A program made the position numbers and the translations under genes. The notes under the pieces are model-generated. The model saw only the letters and a list, made by a program, of their open reading frames with translations. It ran no database searches and had not been told where the DNA came from. 64,000 bases of DNA from Streptomyces sp. NBC_01497 (lineage in GTDB: Bacteria > Actinomycetota > Actinomycetes > Streptomycetales > Streptomycetaceae): NCBI RefSeq assembly GCF_036250695.1, contig NZ_CP109427.1, positions 8,432,001-8,496,000 of the forward strand. Reading direction: 5' to 3'. Shown here one piece after another: positions 26,353-36,026 of the stretch. Every line of letters begins with the position of its first letter. Positions within the stretch are counted from its first letter, which is position 1.

Positions 26353-27156
26353 ATGGATATACGCCGCAGGAACAACGTGACCGTCACTGGCCGTGCCGAC
26401 GGGCCGGTACTTCTTCTGGCGCACGGCTTCGGCTGCGATCAGAACATGTGGCGTCTGGTGCTCCCCACTCTGGCTGAGAGCTACAGGGTGGTGCTCTTCG
26501 ACTACGTGGGCTCCGGCCGAGCAGATCCGTCGGCCTGGGATGAGCGGCGCTACAGCTCTCTGGAGGGTTACGCGCTCGATGTGCTGGAGGTGGCCGAGGA
26601 GCTGGACCTGCGGGACGTGACCTTTGTGGGGCATTCGGTCAGCGCGATGGTGGGGGTCCTCGCGGCCGCGAAGGAGCCGCGGCGTATCTGCCGCCTGGTC
26701 ATGGTCGCCCCCTCGCCCCGCTACATCGACGACGACGGTTACCGGGGCGGGTTCAGCGCCGACGACATCGACGAGCTGCTGGAATCCCTGGATTCAAACT
26801 ATCTGGGCTGGTCGGCGGCGATGGCGCCGGTCATCATGGGCAACGCGGACCGGCCCGAGCTCGGTCAGGAGCTGACGGCCTCGTTCTGCGCGACCGACCC
26901 GGACATGGCCCGGGTCTTCGCGCACACCACGTTCCTGTCCGACAGTCGTGAGGACCTCAAGACGGTCACGGTGCCGACGCTGATCCTGGACTGCCGGCAA
27001 GACGTGATCGCTCCCCGTGAGGTCGGCGCGTACGTCCGCGACGCGATTCCCGGCAGCCGCCTGGTCACCCTGGAGGCGACAGGCCACTGCCCGCAACTGA
27101 GCGCACCGCAGGCCACCGCGGGGGCGATCACCGACTTCATCGGAGGTGTCCGATGA
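26353..27156 (+). CDS. rsbQ: RsbQ-like alpha/beta hydrolase
   Basis: 267 residues. The alpha/beta hydrolase has oxyanion HGFGCDQNMW, nucleophile elbow FVGHSVSAMVG (Ser in GHSVS), acid in ILDCRQDVIAP and catalytic His in ATGHCPQLS. These are the RsbQ signatures; in Bacillus, RsbQ makes or processes a small hydrophobic ligand needed by the PAS phosphatase RsbP. Its TGA overlaps the rsbP ATG by 4 bases (ATGA), indicating coupled translation. No strong ribosome site precedes ATG 26353. Confidence 0.9.
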   Translation: MDIRRRNNVTVTGRADGPVLLLAHGFGCDQNMWRLVLPTLAESYRVVLFDYVGSGRADPSAWDERRYSSLEGYALDVLEVAEELDLRDVTFVGHSVSAMVGVLAAAKEPRRICRLVMVAPSPRYIDDDGYRGGFSADDIDELLESLDSNYLGWSAAMAPVIMGNADRPELGQELTASFCATDPDMARVFAHTTFLSDSREDLKTVTVPTLILDCRQDVIAPREVGAYVRDAIPGSRLVTLEATGHCPQLSAPQATAGAITDFIGGVR

Positions 27157-28445
27157 TGTGCGGTACCGACCAGGCTCCGGAGCCGGGCGGGGAGCAGGAC
27201 ACCGACGCCACGGACGCGATGTTCACCTCGCTGCTGGAGGACAGTGCCGAGGAGCTGTACGAGCAGGCCCCCTGCGGCTACCTATCGACCCTGATGGACG
27301 GCACCATCGCCAAGATCAACACCACGTTGCTGGAATGGCTGGGCCTGGATCGGTCCCGGGTGGTGGGGCGGATGCGGTTCACCGATCTGCTCACCGTGGG
27401 CGGGAAGCTCTACCACGAGACGCACTTCGCGCCACTGTTGCAGATGAAGGGCGAGGTCAGCGGTATTGCCCTGGACATCAAGGGCGCCACCGGCGAGCGG
27501 ATGCCGGTACTGGTCACCTCGAAGGTGAAGGTGAGTGAGGACAGCGAGCCGCTGCTGATCCGTACCACCGTCTTCGACGCCCGGGACCGCCGTGCCTACG
27601 AGGCCGAGTTGCTGCGCGCCCGTCGGGCGGCTGAGGAAGCGCGCCGGCAGGCGGAGACCGACCGTGAACGGCTCCAGGAGGCTCTCGCCGTCCTGCAGCA
27701 GAGCCTGCTGCCCGCCCAACTGCCCACCGTTCCGGGCCTGGAAGCCGCCTCGTACTACCACACAGCCTCCCCGGATCTGCTCGGCGGAGACTTCTACGAT
27801 CTGTTCCCCCTGGACACCGGCCGGTGGGCGTTCTTCCTCGGCGACGTGTGCGGCAAGGGCCCCCAGGCCGCGGCCGTCACCTCGCTGACCCGGTACACGC
27901 TGCGCGCCGCGGCCCTGCACGACGCCGACCCCGTCACCGTGCTCAGTACGTTGAATACGGTCCTTCACGAGCGATACACCCGCGGCGATACCCGCTACTG
28001 CACCGCCATATTCGGTGTCTTGGAACCCGGCGGCGACCACGTCGGCGTGCACCTGGCCTCTGGCGGACACCCCTCGGCGCTGATCCAACGCGCGGACGGC
28101 ACCGCCGACTATCTGCCGACCCCGGGCGGGATGCTCATCGGTGTCCTGCCCCAGGTCCAGTTCACCGCCGCCCGCACCCGGCTGTCGCCCGGCGACACCC
28201 TGCTCCTGTATACCGACGGCCTGACCGAGGCCCGCACGGGACCCGGGCGCGAGCTGTATGGCGACGATGCCCTGCGTGCCTTCACCGCCGGTCAGCCGCC
28301 GTCAGGTCCGCAGGCCCTGATCACCGCCCTGACCGGGCTGCTCGCTCGTTTCGGCGACGGCCTCGACGACGACACCGCGCTGCTCGCCTTCGGCGTACCG
28401 GCTCCGCTTGCGGTCGCTGTTCACACCCCCGTGAGTGAAACCTGA
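27153..28445 (+). CDS. rsbP: RsbP-like PAS-PP2C serine phosphatase
   Basis: 430 residues. A PAS domain covers about residues 35-150 (YEQAPCGYLSTLMDGTIAKI), followed by a helical linker (about 150-185; LLRARRAAEEARRQAE). The PP2C/SpoIIE domain has metal-binding motifs GGDFYD (211), GDVCGKG (230), YTDGLTEAR (353) and DDDTALLAF near the end. The family dephosphorylates STAS anti-anti-sigma proteins; here the substrate is probably the STAS protein encoded next. GGAGGTG precedes the start. The RsbQ partner is upstream, so this is an energy-stress-type module. All PP2C acidic residues expected are present. Confidence 0.92.
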   Translation: MMCGTDQAPEPGGEQDTDATDAMFTSLLEDSAEELYEQAPCGYLSTLMDGTIAKINTTLLEWLGLDRSRVVGRMRFTDLLTVGGKLYHETHFAPLLQMKGEVSGIALDIKGATGERMPVLVTSKVKVSEDSEPLLIRTTVFDARDRRAYEAELLRARRAAEEARRQAETDRERLQEALAVLQQSLLPAQLPTVPGLEAASYYHTASPDLLGGDFYDLFPLDTGRWAFFLGDVCGKGPQAAAVTSLTRYTLRAAALHDADPVTVLSTLNTVLHERYTRGDTRYCTAIFGVLEPGGDHVGVHLASGGHPSALIQRADGTADYLPTPGGMLIGVLPQVQFTAARTRLSPGDTLLLYTDGLTEARTGPGRELYGDDALRAFTAGQPPSGPQALITALTGLLARFGDGLDDDTALLAFGVPAPLAVAVHTPVSET

Positions 28446-28446
28446 G

Positions 28447-28800
28447 ATGACCCCCCTGACGATCACATCCCGCAACGCTGTCACCGGTCCCGTATTGGAG
28501 ATCACCGGTGACCTCGACCACACGACGGCGCCGGAGCTCCGCAGGGCCGTGGACGGCCTCACCCTCGCCGCGGGGCAGCTGCTGGTCCTGGATCTGGCAG
28601 CCCTGGATTTCTGCGACTCCAGTGGCATCAGCGCCCTGCTGGCGGCCCGGAACCTGGCGAGGGAACAAGGCAGCGGCGTCGCTCTGGCCGCGGTCCCCGC
28701 CAACACCGCCCGCATCCTGCGCCTCGTCGGTCTGGACCGGGTTTTCACCATCCACCCGGACGCCTCAGCGGCCGGCGCACGCAACTACGCCGCGTCCTGA
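28447..28800 (+). CDS. STAS anti-anti-sigma factor (RsbV-like)
   Basis: 117 residues, a single STAS domain. ITGDLDHTTAPELRRAV is the first strand-helix, and the phosphorylation loop is LDFCDSSGISALL with Ser58 in DSSG. When unphosphorylated it should bind and neutralise a HATPase anti-sigma factor. The ATG lies one base after the rsbP stop, making rsbQ-rsbP-STAS a tight operon. No anti-sigma kinase is encoded in the operon, so the partner must be elsewhere (candidates at 6136 and, broken, 58944). Confidence 0.9.
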   Translation: MTPLTITSRNAVTGPVLEITGDLDHTTAPELRRAVDGLTLAAGQLLVLDLAALDFCDSSGISALLAARNLAREQGSGVALAAVPANTARILRLVGLDRVFTIHPDASAAGARNYAAS

Positions 28801-28832
28801 TCCCGGCGCGTCGAGCGGTGACGCCCTGCCGG

Positions 28833-28849
28833 GCCCCGCGAAGCGGGGC
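28833..28849 (+). terminator. Hairpin after the rsbQ-rsbP-STAS operon
   Basis: GCCCCGC-GAA-GCGGGGC, 7-bp perfect arms, 32 bp past the stop. Confidence 0.6.
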
Positions 28850-29336
28850 GTGAGCCCGTGGCCCGCGGGCTCGTTCCCGGCCATCCTGCTGGGCTCCGCG
28901 CTCGCCGGACCACGGGTCGGCCGCCGGGTCGTCGACCAGCGCCCGCTCACCCTGTGACCATCGGCTCGGTTTCGCCGTGCTCAGCATCCCACTCGGCCGC
29001 CCGCCGCCTCCACCTTCCTTGTATGCGGACCGGTTGAGTCGGTGGCCGAGGGAGGGTCAGTGCCGCTTGGCCGACCGACGGCCCGAGGCGACGATATGGG
29101 GCGCGCGTGCGCCCGGCCGTCGCTGCTCCGCTCTGTGCTCCGGGTGGCCGCGTCCATCCCACGCGCCCCTGCAGTGGCGCAGCCCCCTGTAGCCGACGGA
29201 TACGGGAAGGGGGCGGCGGCTCCTGCTGCTGTCGCGGTCGGCGAGCCGGCATGGGCAGGGGAATCAGGGGCACGAGGGGTTCAGGTTCCCTGCCAGTGGA
29301 TGCGCAGGGTCAACGTGAGGCGGAAGAGGTAGCGGC
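28850..29336. other. No supported gene
   Basis: Probably holds the promoter of the CsbD-like gene near its right end, but no clear SigB-type promoter with correct spacing was found. Frames across it have no recognisable domains. Confidence 0.4.
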
Positions 29337-29510
29337 ATGAGCGCGGAAAACAAGGTCGAGAACACCGGGGACAAGGTCAAGGGCAAGGCCAAGGAAGCGG
29401 TCGGCCACGTCACTGGCAACGAGCGCCTCAAGGCCGAAGGCAAGGCCGACCAGGTCAAGGGCGACGCCAAGCAGGCCGTCGAGCATGCCAAGGACGCCCT
29501 CGACCACTGA
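29337..29510 (+). CDS. CsbD-family general stress protein
   Basis: 57 residues, Lys/Ala/Glu/Gly-rich: MSAENKVENTGDKVKGKAKE followed by AVGHVTGNERLKAEGKADQV and GDAKQAVEHAKDALDH. This is the CsbD family, SigB-dependent in Bacillus, of unknown molecular role. The ATG at 29337 has GGAAGAGG upstream. A hairpin follows, so it is monocistronic. Confidence 0.9.
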   Translation: MSAENKVENTGDKVKGKAKEAVGHVTGNERLKAEGKADQVKGDAKQAVEHAKDALDH

Positions 29511-29526
29511 AGACCCGAGTGCTGCC

Positions 29527-29562
29527 GTGGTCCCGCCCGCCTCTGTAGGCCGGCGGGACCAC
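29527..29562 (+). terminator. Hairpin after the CsbD-like gene
   Basis: GTGGTCCCGCC (29527-29537) pairs with 29552-29562; the loop can pair further (GCCT/AGGC). It starts 17 bp past the stop. Confidence 0.8.
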
Positions 29563-30017
29563 GCATGTTCGGGACGGTCGTTGCCGTAGACGGGCTTTCG
29601 CGGTTTGCAGATGCGCCGGGCGGGCGGTGGCTGTTCTGGCTCGCGGCATCTGGGGCGGGTCGGGAGGTTCATCAGCCTTGTGGCTACGGCGGGCCGGCGA
29701 GAGCGCTCGGTAGCGGCCACCCATCGGGTCCCTGCCGGCAGCGGTCTTCAGTGACAAGGGCGAGCTGCGCGGCACCGTGCTCGCTGTGGCGATACTGCTT
29801 CTCGTGGCGGTCGTCACGGCCCCGCCCGGTGGCCTCGACAGCACCCTGGACGGCAGCGCGGCGGGGGCTGTGGGAGTGGCTGGGGATGTCTCACCGGGCT
29901 GCCGCTGCGGCTACGGCTACGGGCCGCAGGTTCGTGCTGCCCACCGGCTCGCTGGTCGGGCGGTTCGGATCTCATCCGCGAACGGCAGGCCTGCTGGGCG
30001 TGAGCGCCCTGGGGCGG
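29563..30017. other. No supported gene
   Basis: A plus-strand stretch near 29750-29820 encodes a possible membrane segment (GTVLAVAILLLVAVVTAPP) inside a longer open frame that continues into the repeat at 30018, but no start or family could be assigned. Confidence 0.3.
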
Positions 30018-30260
30018 TCACGATCGGTCCCACTCGGGCGTGGTTCCGGCCCTTGGATGCACGCTCGGCTCGGCTGCGCGGCCTGAACAGTGAGGGTGAG
30101 GCGCTGACCTGGCTGACACAGGCGTCCCACGGCGGGCCTGCGGCCGTGGTTGCGGCAGTGCTCACCGCCTCCCCAAACCGCCGCCTACACGATACGGGCC
30201 CGCGTCATCGGACCTCGGAAAACGTCTGACTGATCCACGTCAGAGCGGGGTTCGTCGTCA
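30018..30260. repeat. Long diverged repeat, copy B (partner at 3180-3420)
   Basis: Matches 3180-3420 in order and orientation, including CTCGGAAAACGTCTGACTG-like and GAGCGGGGTTCGTCGTCAGC segments. It continues into a DUF2267 remnant and hairpin remnant like those of the first cassette, so this is the flank of a third, mostly deleted cassette. Confidence 0.7.
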
Positions 30261-30329
30261 GCGGGCGATGCCGCGGGTGAGTCGGAGTGGGCTTGGGCAG
30301 AGGCCGGCGCAGCCTCCTGGTGGTGGGTT

Positions 30330-30440
30330 CGAGTGGTGCGGGTGGCGAGGTTTTTGATGAAGGCCCAGCCGCTGAGGGGCTACGTCTGCGTTCCGGGGGT
30401 TTGCGCGGTGAGGATTTGTGCGGCGTGGGGTGCCCGCCTG
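30330..30440 (-). pseudogene. DUF2267 remnant (third copy)
   Basis: AQILTAQTPGTQT, a stop, then LSGWAFIKNLATRT on the minus strand corresponds to ARILTAQNPGTQTQSLTGWA and VKDLATRT of the first DUF2267 protein. About 30 codons of the core remain. Confidence 0.7.
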
Positions 30441-30518
30441 GTCCTGCTCCTGCCGGGGGCTGCGAACCGTGCACGAGGGGTCTTCTTCCCCTGGGGGCTC
30501 GGGACTGGGGGAAGGGGT

Positions 30519-30563
30519 GCGGAGGACGGGGCGATGTGGACGAGGTGAGCTCCCGTCCTCCGC
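30519..30563 (-). terminator. Relic of the hsp18 hairpin
   Basis: GCGGAGGACGGG (30519-30530) pairs with 30552-30563; the left arm and loop sequence match the hairpin at 4321-4364. No hsp18 follows: the tetR gene comes next. Confidence 0.6.
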
Positions 30564-30621
30564 AGCGGGCGCGGCGAGCCCGGGCATGCGTAGTGAACCC
30601 AGGAGCACCTGAAACTGCCGT

Positions 30622-31323
30622 TCATGGGTTGGCCGGCCCCACCGATTGGATGGCGCCGTCGACCTCCAGATCGATCAGCCGCTGCGCTTCGAGCGGATGG
30701 CCGTCGAACATACCGGCCAGTTCAAGACTCACGATCCCGTGGACCCGCGACCAGATCAGTAGGGCCGCCCGGGCGACGCGCGGTGTGGTGCCCGGTCGTT
30801 CCTGCGAGCGAGCCCACAGCCGCAACTGCCCGTCGAGCGTTCGGTCGCCGCTGCTGCTGCGTTCCCGCGTGGTGTCTTCGACGATCACCAACAGGTCGAT
30901 CAGCAGCGCCATCGCCTGGTCGAGCGGGGTCTGCGCGCCGACGTCGCCCGGCAGGTCCCCGGCCCGCTCGCCGAACAGCATCCCGTAGCGCCGCCGGTTC
31001 TGCAGCGCCCAGTCGCGGTACGCGGTGACCAGCAGCCGTACCCGCGCGTGCGGCCCTCGCCTGCTCCCTCCCGCGGCGTGGCCCATCGCCGACGCGAGTT
31101 GCTGGTAGGACAGCGTGACCAGGTGCGCCACCAGCGCGTCGCGCGACCGGAAGTAGCGGTAGAGGGCCGGTGCGGACATCGCCAGGCTCCGGGCCAGCGC
31201 TGCCATGGACAGGGCGTCCACGCCGTCAGCGTCAATGATCGCGAACGACGCCTCCTCGATCTCCCGGAGCGTCTGGACCCGCAGCCGCTCGCGCCTGCTC
31301 ATGGTCGGCGGTGTGTTGGTCAT
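30622..31323 (-). CDS. TetR-family regulator
   Basis: 233 residues. The N-terminal HTH is LREIEEASFAIIDADGVDAL then AALARSLAMSAPALYRYF with the usual YRYF/FRSRDALVAHL ending. The C-terminal part is a TetR_C ligand domain (LLIWSRVHGIVSLELAGMF). ATG 31323 was chosen; ATG 31344 in the same frame would add seven residues. It is divergent from a quinone oxidoreductase gene across about 190 bp and very likely represses it. Confidence 0.87.
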   Translation of the reverse strand: MTNTPPTMSRRERLRVQTLREIEEASFAIIDADGVDALSMAALARSLAMSAPALYRYFRSRDALVAHLVTLSYQQLASAMGHAAGGSRRGPHARVRLLVTAYRDWALQNRRRYGMLFGERAGDLPGDVGAQTPLDQAMALLIDLLVIVEDTTRERSSSGDRTLDGQLRLWARSQERPGTTPRVARAALLIWSRVHGIVSLELAGMFDGHPLEAQRLIDLEVDGAIQSVGPANP

Positions 31324-31363
31324 CGTCGCATCGTAACGTGCCATAGGACTTCTACGGACGCGA

Positions 31364-31375
31364 CGTTGCGCAACG
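31364..31375. promoter_or_regulatory. Palindrome in the tetR/oxidoreductase intergenic region
   Basis: CGTTGCGCAACG is a perfect 12-bp palindrome 41 bp upstream of the tetR start, flanked by GTTACGTAC on one side. It is a candidate TetR operator. Confidence 0.4.
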
Positions 31376-31515
31376 GTACGTAACTGATTTGAGGTCACGT
31401 TCGACCGCAGCGCCGGGCCGCTGCAGGTTACGGATTGACGCAGGATGACAGGACGGTGCAGAGTTACGATCATTAACTGAGTGACGAACAGTCCCGGTCC
31501 TATGAAAGGTCGATC

Positions 31516-32592
31516 ATGTCCGAAATGAAGGCAACTGCCGAGGCCACTGTGACCGCGACCGAGGTGGTGCTCCCGGGCAAGGTCGCGCCGTCCGGCCTGC
31601 GGTTGGTCCGGCGTGCGCTTCCCGCGCCCGCCGCGGGCCAGGCCCTTGTGCGCGTCGAGTCGACCGCCGTGTCCTTCGCCGAGAGTGCGATGCGCCGAGG
31701 CCGCTACTACGGCCAGCCCGCGTTCCCGTTCGTGCCTGGCTACGACCTCGTCGGCGTCGTCGAGGCCGTCGGCCCCCGAGTGGACCGCGCGATGGTCGGC
31801 CGGCGGGTCGCCGCGCTGACCAAGACCGGCGGCTGGACCACGGCCGCCCTGCTGACCGCCGCCGACCTGGTGGAAGTACCCGACGGGATTGGTCCCGACG
31901 AGGCGGAGACGCTGATCGTCAACGGACTGACCGCCTATCAGATGGTGCATCGCAGCGCGAAGGTACGGGCTGGGCAGACCGTGCTCATAACGGGCGCCGC
32001 CGGCGGCGTGGGCTCAGTCCTGGTACAACTCGCTCGGGACGCCGGAGCCCGCGTGATCGGCACGGCCGGCGCGCGCCATCACGAGGCGCTGCGTGCCCTG
32101 GGAGCGGAGCCGATCGACTACCGGGACCCCAAGCTGGCGGCCCGCGTCCGGGAACTGGCCCCCGACGGTGTGGACGCCGTGTTCGACCACCTCGGCGGCA
32201 AGAGCGTCACCCTCTCCTACCGACTGCTCAACCGCACCGGCACTCTGGTCTCGTACAGCATCGCGGCCGCGCTCGACGACACCCGCCCCGTGCTGCTCGA
32301 CTTCCTGCCGCTGCTGGCCAAGCTGACCTTCTGGAACCACCTGCCCACAACACACAGGCACGCGAGCTTCTACGACGTCTGGGCCGGCGCCGGCAAGCCG
32401 GACTCGGCCAAGCGCGAGGCATTCCGGACCCGGATGCGCACCGACCTCACACACGTCTTCGACCTGCTTCGCGACGGCCGACTCACCGCGACGATTGCCG
32501 CCCGATTCCCGCTGAGCGAGGCGGCCGCGGCCATGGAACTGTCGGAGTCCTCCGGCCGCACCAACCTCGGCAAAATCATCCTCGCGCCGTGA
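31516..32592 (+). CDS. MDR-family NADPH:quinone oxidoreductase
   Basis: 358 residues, zinc-independent medium-chain reductase. GYDLVGVVEAVGP lies in the N-terminal GroES-like domain and the Rossmann motif is VLITGAAGGVGSVLVQLARD near residues 156-175. There are no zinc ligands. The family reduces quinones or enones with NADPH. GAAAGG precedes ATG 31516. It is divergent from tetR, giving a classic detoxification pair. A second MDR reductase lies at 57139. Confidence 0.88.
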   Translation: MSEMKATAEATVTATEVVLPGKVAPSGLRLVRRALPAPAAGQALVRVESTAVSFAESAMRRGRYYGQPAFPFVPGYDLVGVVEAVGPRVDRAMVGRRVAALTKTGGWTTAALLTAADLVEVPDGIGPDEAETLIVNGLTAYQMVHRSAKVRAGQTVLITGAAGGVGSVLVQLARDAGARVIGTAGARHHEALRALGAEPIDYRDPKLAARVRELAPDGVDAVFDHLGGKSVTLSYRLLNRTGTLVSYSIAAALDDTRPVLLDFLPLLAKLTFWNHLPTTHRHASFYDVWAGAGKPDSAKREAFRTRMRTDLTHVFDLLRDGRLTATIAARFPLSEAAAAMELSESSGRTNLGKIILAP

Positions 32593-32931
32593 TCTTCGCA
32601 CCACGGCGCCGCGATAGAGGGCGCTCCATTCGGCTGCTCTGCCGAGGTGGTCCCCAGGCCCCTTCGGGTCGAAGAAATCGTCGGTAATGCCGTCAGCGAG
32701 GCGTTCAAAAACAGTGTCTGACATACCTGGCCCTGGTGTCCTCTTCACAACCGCGGCGAAGCCCGGACCAGGACCACCGCGCGGCTCCGCCAAAGTTGTT
32801 CACGGGGACGAAGCGTGTCAGACCGCATCGTCCTTGATTGGCGAAAGGCCTCCGCAGGGCACTGTGCATCCTGCAACCGGATGGCCGACGTCGTGTTCAC
32901 CGTAAAGATAGACAGGGAGATCAGCACAACC
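32593..32931. other. No firmly supported gene
   Basis: A minus-strand frame starting at 32721 (MSDTVFERLADGITDDFFDP) reads convincingly for about 40 residues and then runs antisense into the reductase gene. It may be the first part of a truncated gene. Confidence 0.3.
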
Positions 32932-33645
32932 ATGTCCGCCACCACGGCTACCCCGACGACCTCGTCCCGAGCCATTGCCCGTTGGACCGGCCCCGCCCTC
33001 ATCGCCGCAGCCCTTGTCAGCCTGATCGCAGAAGCGATCGTCGCCGCCGCATGGGACCGGCGTCCCTACAGCTACATCGATGACTACGTCAATTTCCTCG
33101 GCAGCCCCTTCGCCGGAAAATTCCGCGGCGTCCTTATATCCTCTCCGCTGTGGTGGCTGATGAGCCTCGCGTGGGTCGTCGCCGGAACGCTCGTCGCCGC
33201 CGCGAGTATAGCCGTCAGCCACCGGCTCACCGGCTGGAAACAACGGACGGTCCGATCCCTCGGCGTGGCCCAGTGGACCGCCCTGATCCTGTTCGCGGTG
33301 TTCCCTCTCGACCCAGCGCGCTTCGACGACGGGACCCTCCCGCTCTATCTGATCGGAGCGTTCGTCTCGATCATCGCTGGGAACGCCCTCGCCATAGTCA
33401 CCGGCCTCTCCCGCGAATCCCTCGGGCTCCCCCGGTGGTTCTCGACTGTCAGCATCAACCTGGGGGCCATCGGGCTGGTCAATATTCCTCTCACCTACGG
33501 ATGGGTGCCCACCGGACTGGCCGAACGTATCTCCCTCTACAGCTACCTCCTCTGGGCTCTGATCACCGGTCTCGCCCTCATCCGGTCCGCCGCAGGCGAG
33601 CCCGCACCCACCAGTGCGCAGCCCCGTACGTCTGTTGACAAGTAG
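32932..33645 (+). CDS. DUF998-type membrane protein
   Basis: 237 residues, six membrane segments, the first being TGPALIAAALVSLIAEAIVA and later ones including WWLMSLAWVVAGTLVAAASI and SLYSYLLWALITGLALI. The arrangement and the conserved FPLDPARFDD loop fit DUF998. Function unknown. ATG 32932 was chosen with GGGAG 11 nt upstream; a longer reading from 32815 adds unconserved residues. Confidence 0.75.
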   Translation: MSATTATPTTSSRAIARWTGPALIAAALVSLIAEAIVAAAWDRRPYSYIDDYVNFLGSPFAGKFRGVLISSPLWWLMSLAWVVAGTLVAAASIAVSHRLTGWKQRTVRSLGVAQWTALILFAVFPLDPARFDDGTLPLYLIGAFVSIIAGNALAIVTGLSRESLGLPRWFSTVSINLGAIGLVNIPLTYGWVPTGLAERISLYSYLLWALITGLALIRSAAGEPAPTSAQPRTSVDK

Positions 33646-35034
33646 GGTCGGAGACCGGCCCAGGGCTGATGGGTTCTCAGCCGGTGACGTGAAGTGAAAC
33701 GCCTGCGTAAGCGCCGCCGTGGTCGGTCCGCCGGGTTGGGCAACGGCCTCTGGACTGGTAAGCCCGCATGTTCAGGAGTCGTGGGCCGCGGACTGCCCAG
33801 TACTGATCTTCCCCGGGCGGTGCTGTCCGGCGGCGTGTCAGGCGGAGTTGTCCGCCGCGGGCCTTCTTCGGTGCGGCCACCGGCGCCAAGGCTCGCCGGG
33901 GGCCGGAGGATGTCGTGGGCTGGATTCTGAGGGCTCCGCTGGCCCGGAGCGCGTCCAGATCGGGGACCTCGCCGCTGTCGAAGCGATCGGACGCCATGAG
34001 GGGGGCCAGTACCTGGTCCCGCTGGGACAAGGACCGCACCACGAGCGGCGCCTGGCTGGCTTTCACGACCGACCCGATCCGCAGCGACCTCGTCTGGATC
34101 GTCGATAGCACCCCCACCACGGCCGGACTGTCCTCCTGGCCGAGAGGACGACGCCTCCTGCCGGCACAGCAACTGGTGGGGGCCCGGCTCCTGTTCCGGC
34201 AAGGCGGCTACGGGTGGGACGGCACCGTCTAGTGCCGGTCCGACCAGGTCCGAGACGCTCCCGAGCGAGCGCCACGAACACAGCCCCGTCGAAGCAGCCA
34301 CACCGTCACGGCCGCCGAGGTCCTCGACGACAACGCTCACGCCGCCGGGCGGTTGCCTGCTGAAGGCCGCCAACTTCGACCTGGACGCTCCGCCCCCGGA
34401 TCCGTGGAACGATCACCTGGCCCTCTGGGCCGGACCGCCGACCGAAGGACGCCCACCCGCTGACCGAGTGCGTGGTCAGACTCACCGCACCGGACCTGGC
34501 TGCGGATCAGCTCATCGGGGCGCCGGAGTGCAGCCGCCACCATGAAGTCCAGCGACTCCGACGTCTCCAGCGGCATCTCCGAACTGCGGCCATCAAGGTC
34601 ACGGCACCTACGCCAAGTGCGACGCCACGCACAGCAACATCGGGGTGCCGCGGCGCCGACTACCGCCGACCGTTGCGGCCCCGTCAGCCGTCAGCCGTTG
34701 ATGGTTGTCTCGGCGTTCGCCGTTCGAGTACGACAAGCCCACCTCGAACCAGCGCAGCAGCTGCCGGCCCCGTCGCGGGCGTCGGAGGAGCCGTCACTGA
34801 TATGGCCGGTCCCTGATTGAGCAGGTCTTCGAAACGCCGGTCGTCGACCGCCAGCGCCTGCAACGGGCGGTAAACCTGCTCGTCCCCGAAGGAGGTGCGG
34901 ACCAGCAGAACCACGTCGGTGGTGGGCATGGCAGGGAAGGACAAACGCCGTGCCTACGGCAGGATGGGGAAAGCAGCCCGGGCGCCGCCCCCCTGGTACA
35001 GACCGTAGGCGCCATGTCCTGTACCAGATCCCCG
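33646..35034. other. No supported gene; decayed sequence
   Basis: Overlapping open frames occur on both strands. A plus-strand stretch at 33950-34230 (RWDKDRTTSGAWLAFTTDP) and a minus-strand stretch at 34840-34944 (TTDVVLLVRTSFGDEQVYRP) are protein-like; the latter resembles the start of DUF6924-type proteins. None has an intact frame with a start. Confidence 0.35.
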
Positions 35035-35392
35035 AGCGCACTCACCGTCCAGCAGATCGGCCAGGACCTTGCCGAGACGGGCTCTCGGGACCCGGATCCC
35101 GCGGCCGGGTATCGAGGTCCGGTCCACCAGTCAACGGGCCGTCCCCGCTGCTGCCACGGAGACGTCCGCCGGCACGAGGACCGGTGGGACGGGGCGGCCG
35201 TCGGGCAGGAGCCCAGGTGTGTTCCCGCCGCGCAGGCCGTCCCCTTCGGGATCCTCGACCATACGGAGTCGGACGCCGCCGTCTTCTAGGACGAGCACGT
35301 CGCCGTCCCGGCGGCCTCCGATCTCCTCGAGGCAGCTCCCCACCGGGCCTCGCCGTCCTCGTAGGACGTGCAGACCAACTGACCTTCTCCGG
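35035..35392 (-). pseudogene. Possible DUF6924-like remnant, frameshifted
   Basis: Minus-strand pieces LVCTSYEDGEARWGAA, then in a second frame RRDGDVLVLEDGGVRLRMVE and PVPPVLVPADVSVAAAG, then in a third RTSIPGRGIRVPRARL, would line up as one protein of the DUF6924 type. The identification is from wording only. Confidence 0.3.
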
Positions 35393-35816
35393 AGGCGGGC
35401 TGGGGGAGTTGCGGAGAAGAACGGCCCTCCTTCGAGGTCTCGGCACAGGGAGCCGAAAGCCGTCCCCCGAGCAAAGCGGCCGTACAAGAAAACCATGCGG
35501 CGGAGACCGGAGGACGCACCGCCGGAAGCCCTCCGGTCCGAGGCCGCCAGGGCCGGCGCCGAGGCCGGGGGCCGGGACGCGCCGGCCCGTGCGCGAGCGG
35601 AAAGCCGAACTCCCTCGCACCCGGCGCCGACCCGCCGGCGATGTAACCTGGCCCGGGTGCGCGACACGGGGCACACCACCCGCACGTCACACCCGCACCC
35701 GCGGGTCAACCGCGGTTCGGCGGCGGGATTTTGCCGGGCCGGAGCTCGTGGCCGGCCCCTCGTACCGCGGTAGGCGTCCTCCAAAACACGACGCCCAACG
35801 AGTGAGAGGGCCATCG

Positions 35817-36026
35817 ATGACGACAGCCGGACCCGTCCCCGCGGAAGCCGACAGTACCGGTGCGACCGCGGGGCGGCCGCCGGCGCAGGACCTCCGCCTG
35901 CACGTGGCGGCGGTGGCCTCTGTGTTCAGCTCCGCGCTCGACGGGCTGCGTGGCCTCGACTTCGGGGAGACCCGGCCCGCCGCCTCGTACACGGCCGGAG
36001 AGGAGAGCACTGATGCAGCCGTTTGA
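35817..36026 (+). CDS. Small amidase-associated protein (AtzG/DUF4089-like)
   Basis: 69 residues, mostly helical: DLRLHVAAVASVFSSALDGL near the middle, ending TAGEESTDAAV. AtzG-like small subunits sit directly upstream of amidases and stabilise them; length, position and helix pattern fit. GAGAGGG precedes ATG 35817. Its last 14 bases overlap the amidase start, so translation should be coupled. Confidence 0.6.
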   Translation: MTTAGPVPAEADSTGATAGRPPAQDLRLHVAAVASVFSSALDGLRGLDFGETRPAASYTAGEESTDAAV

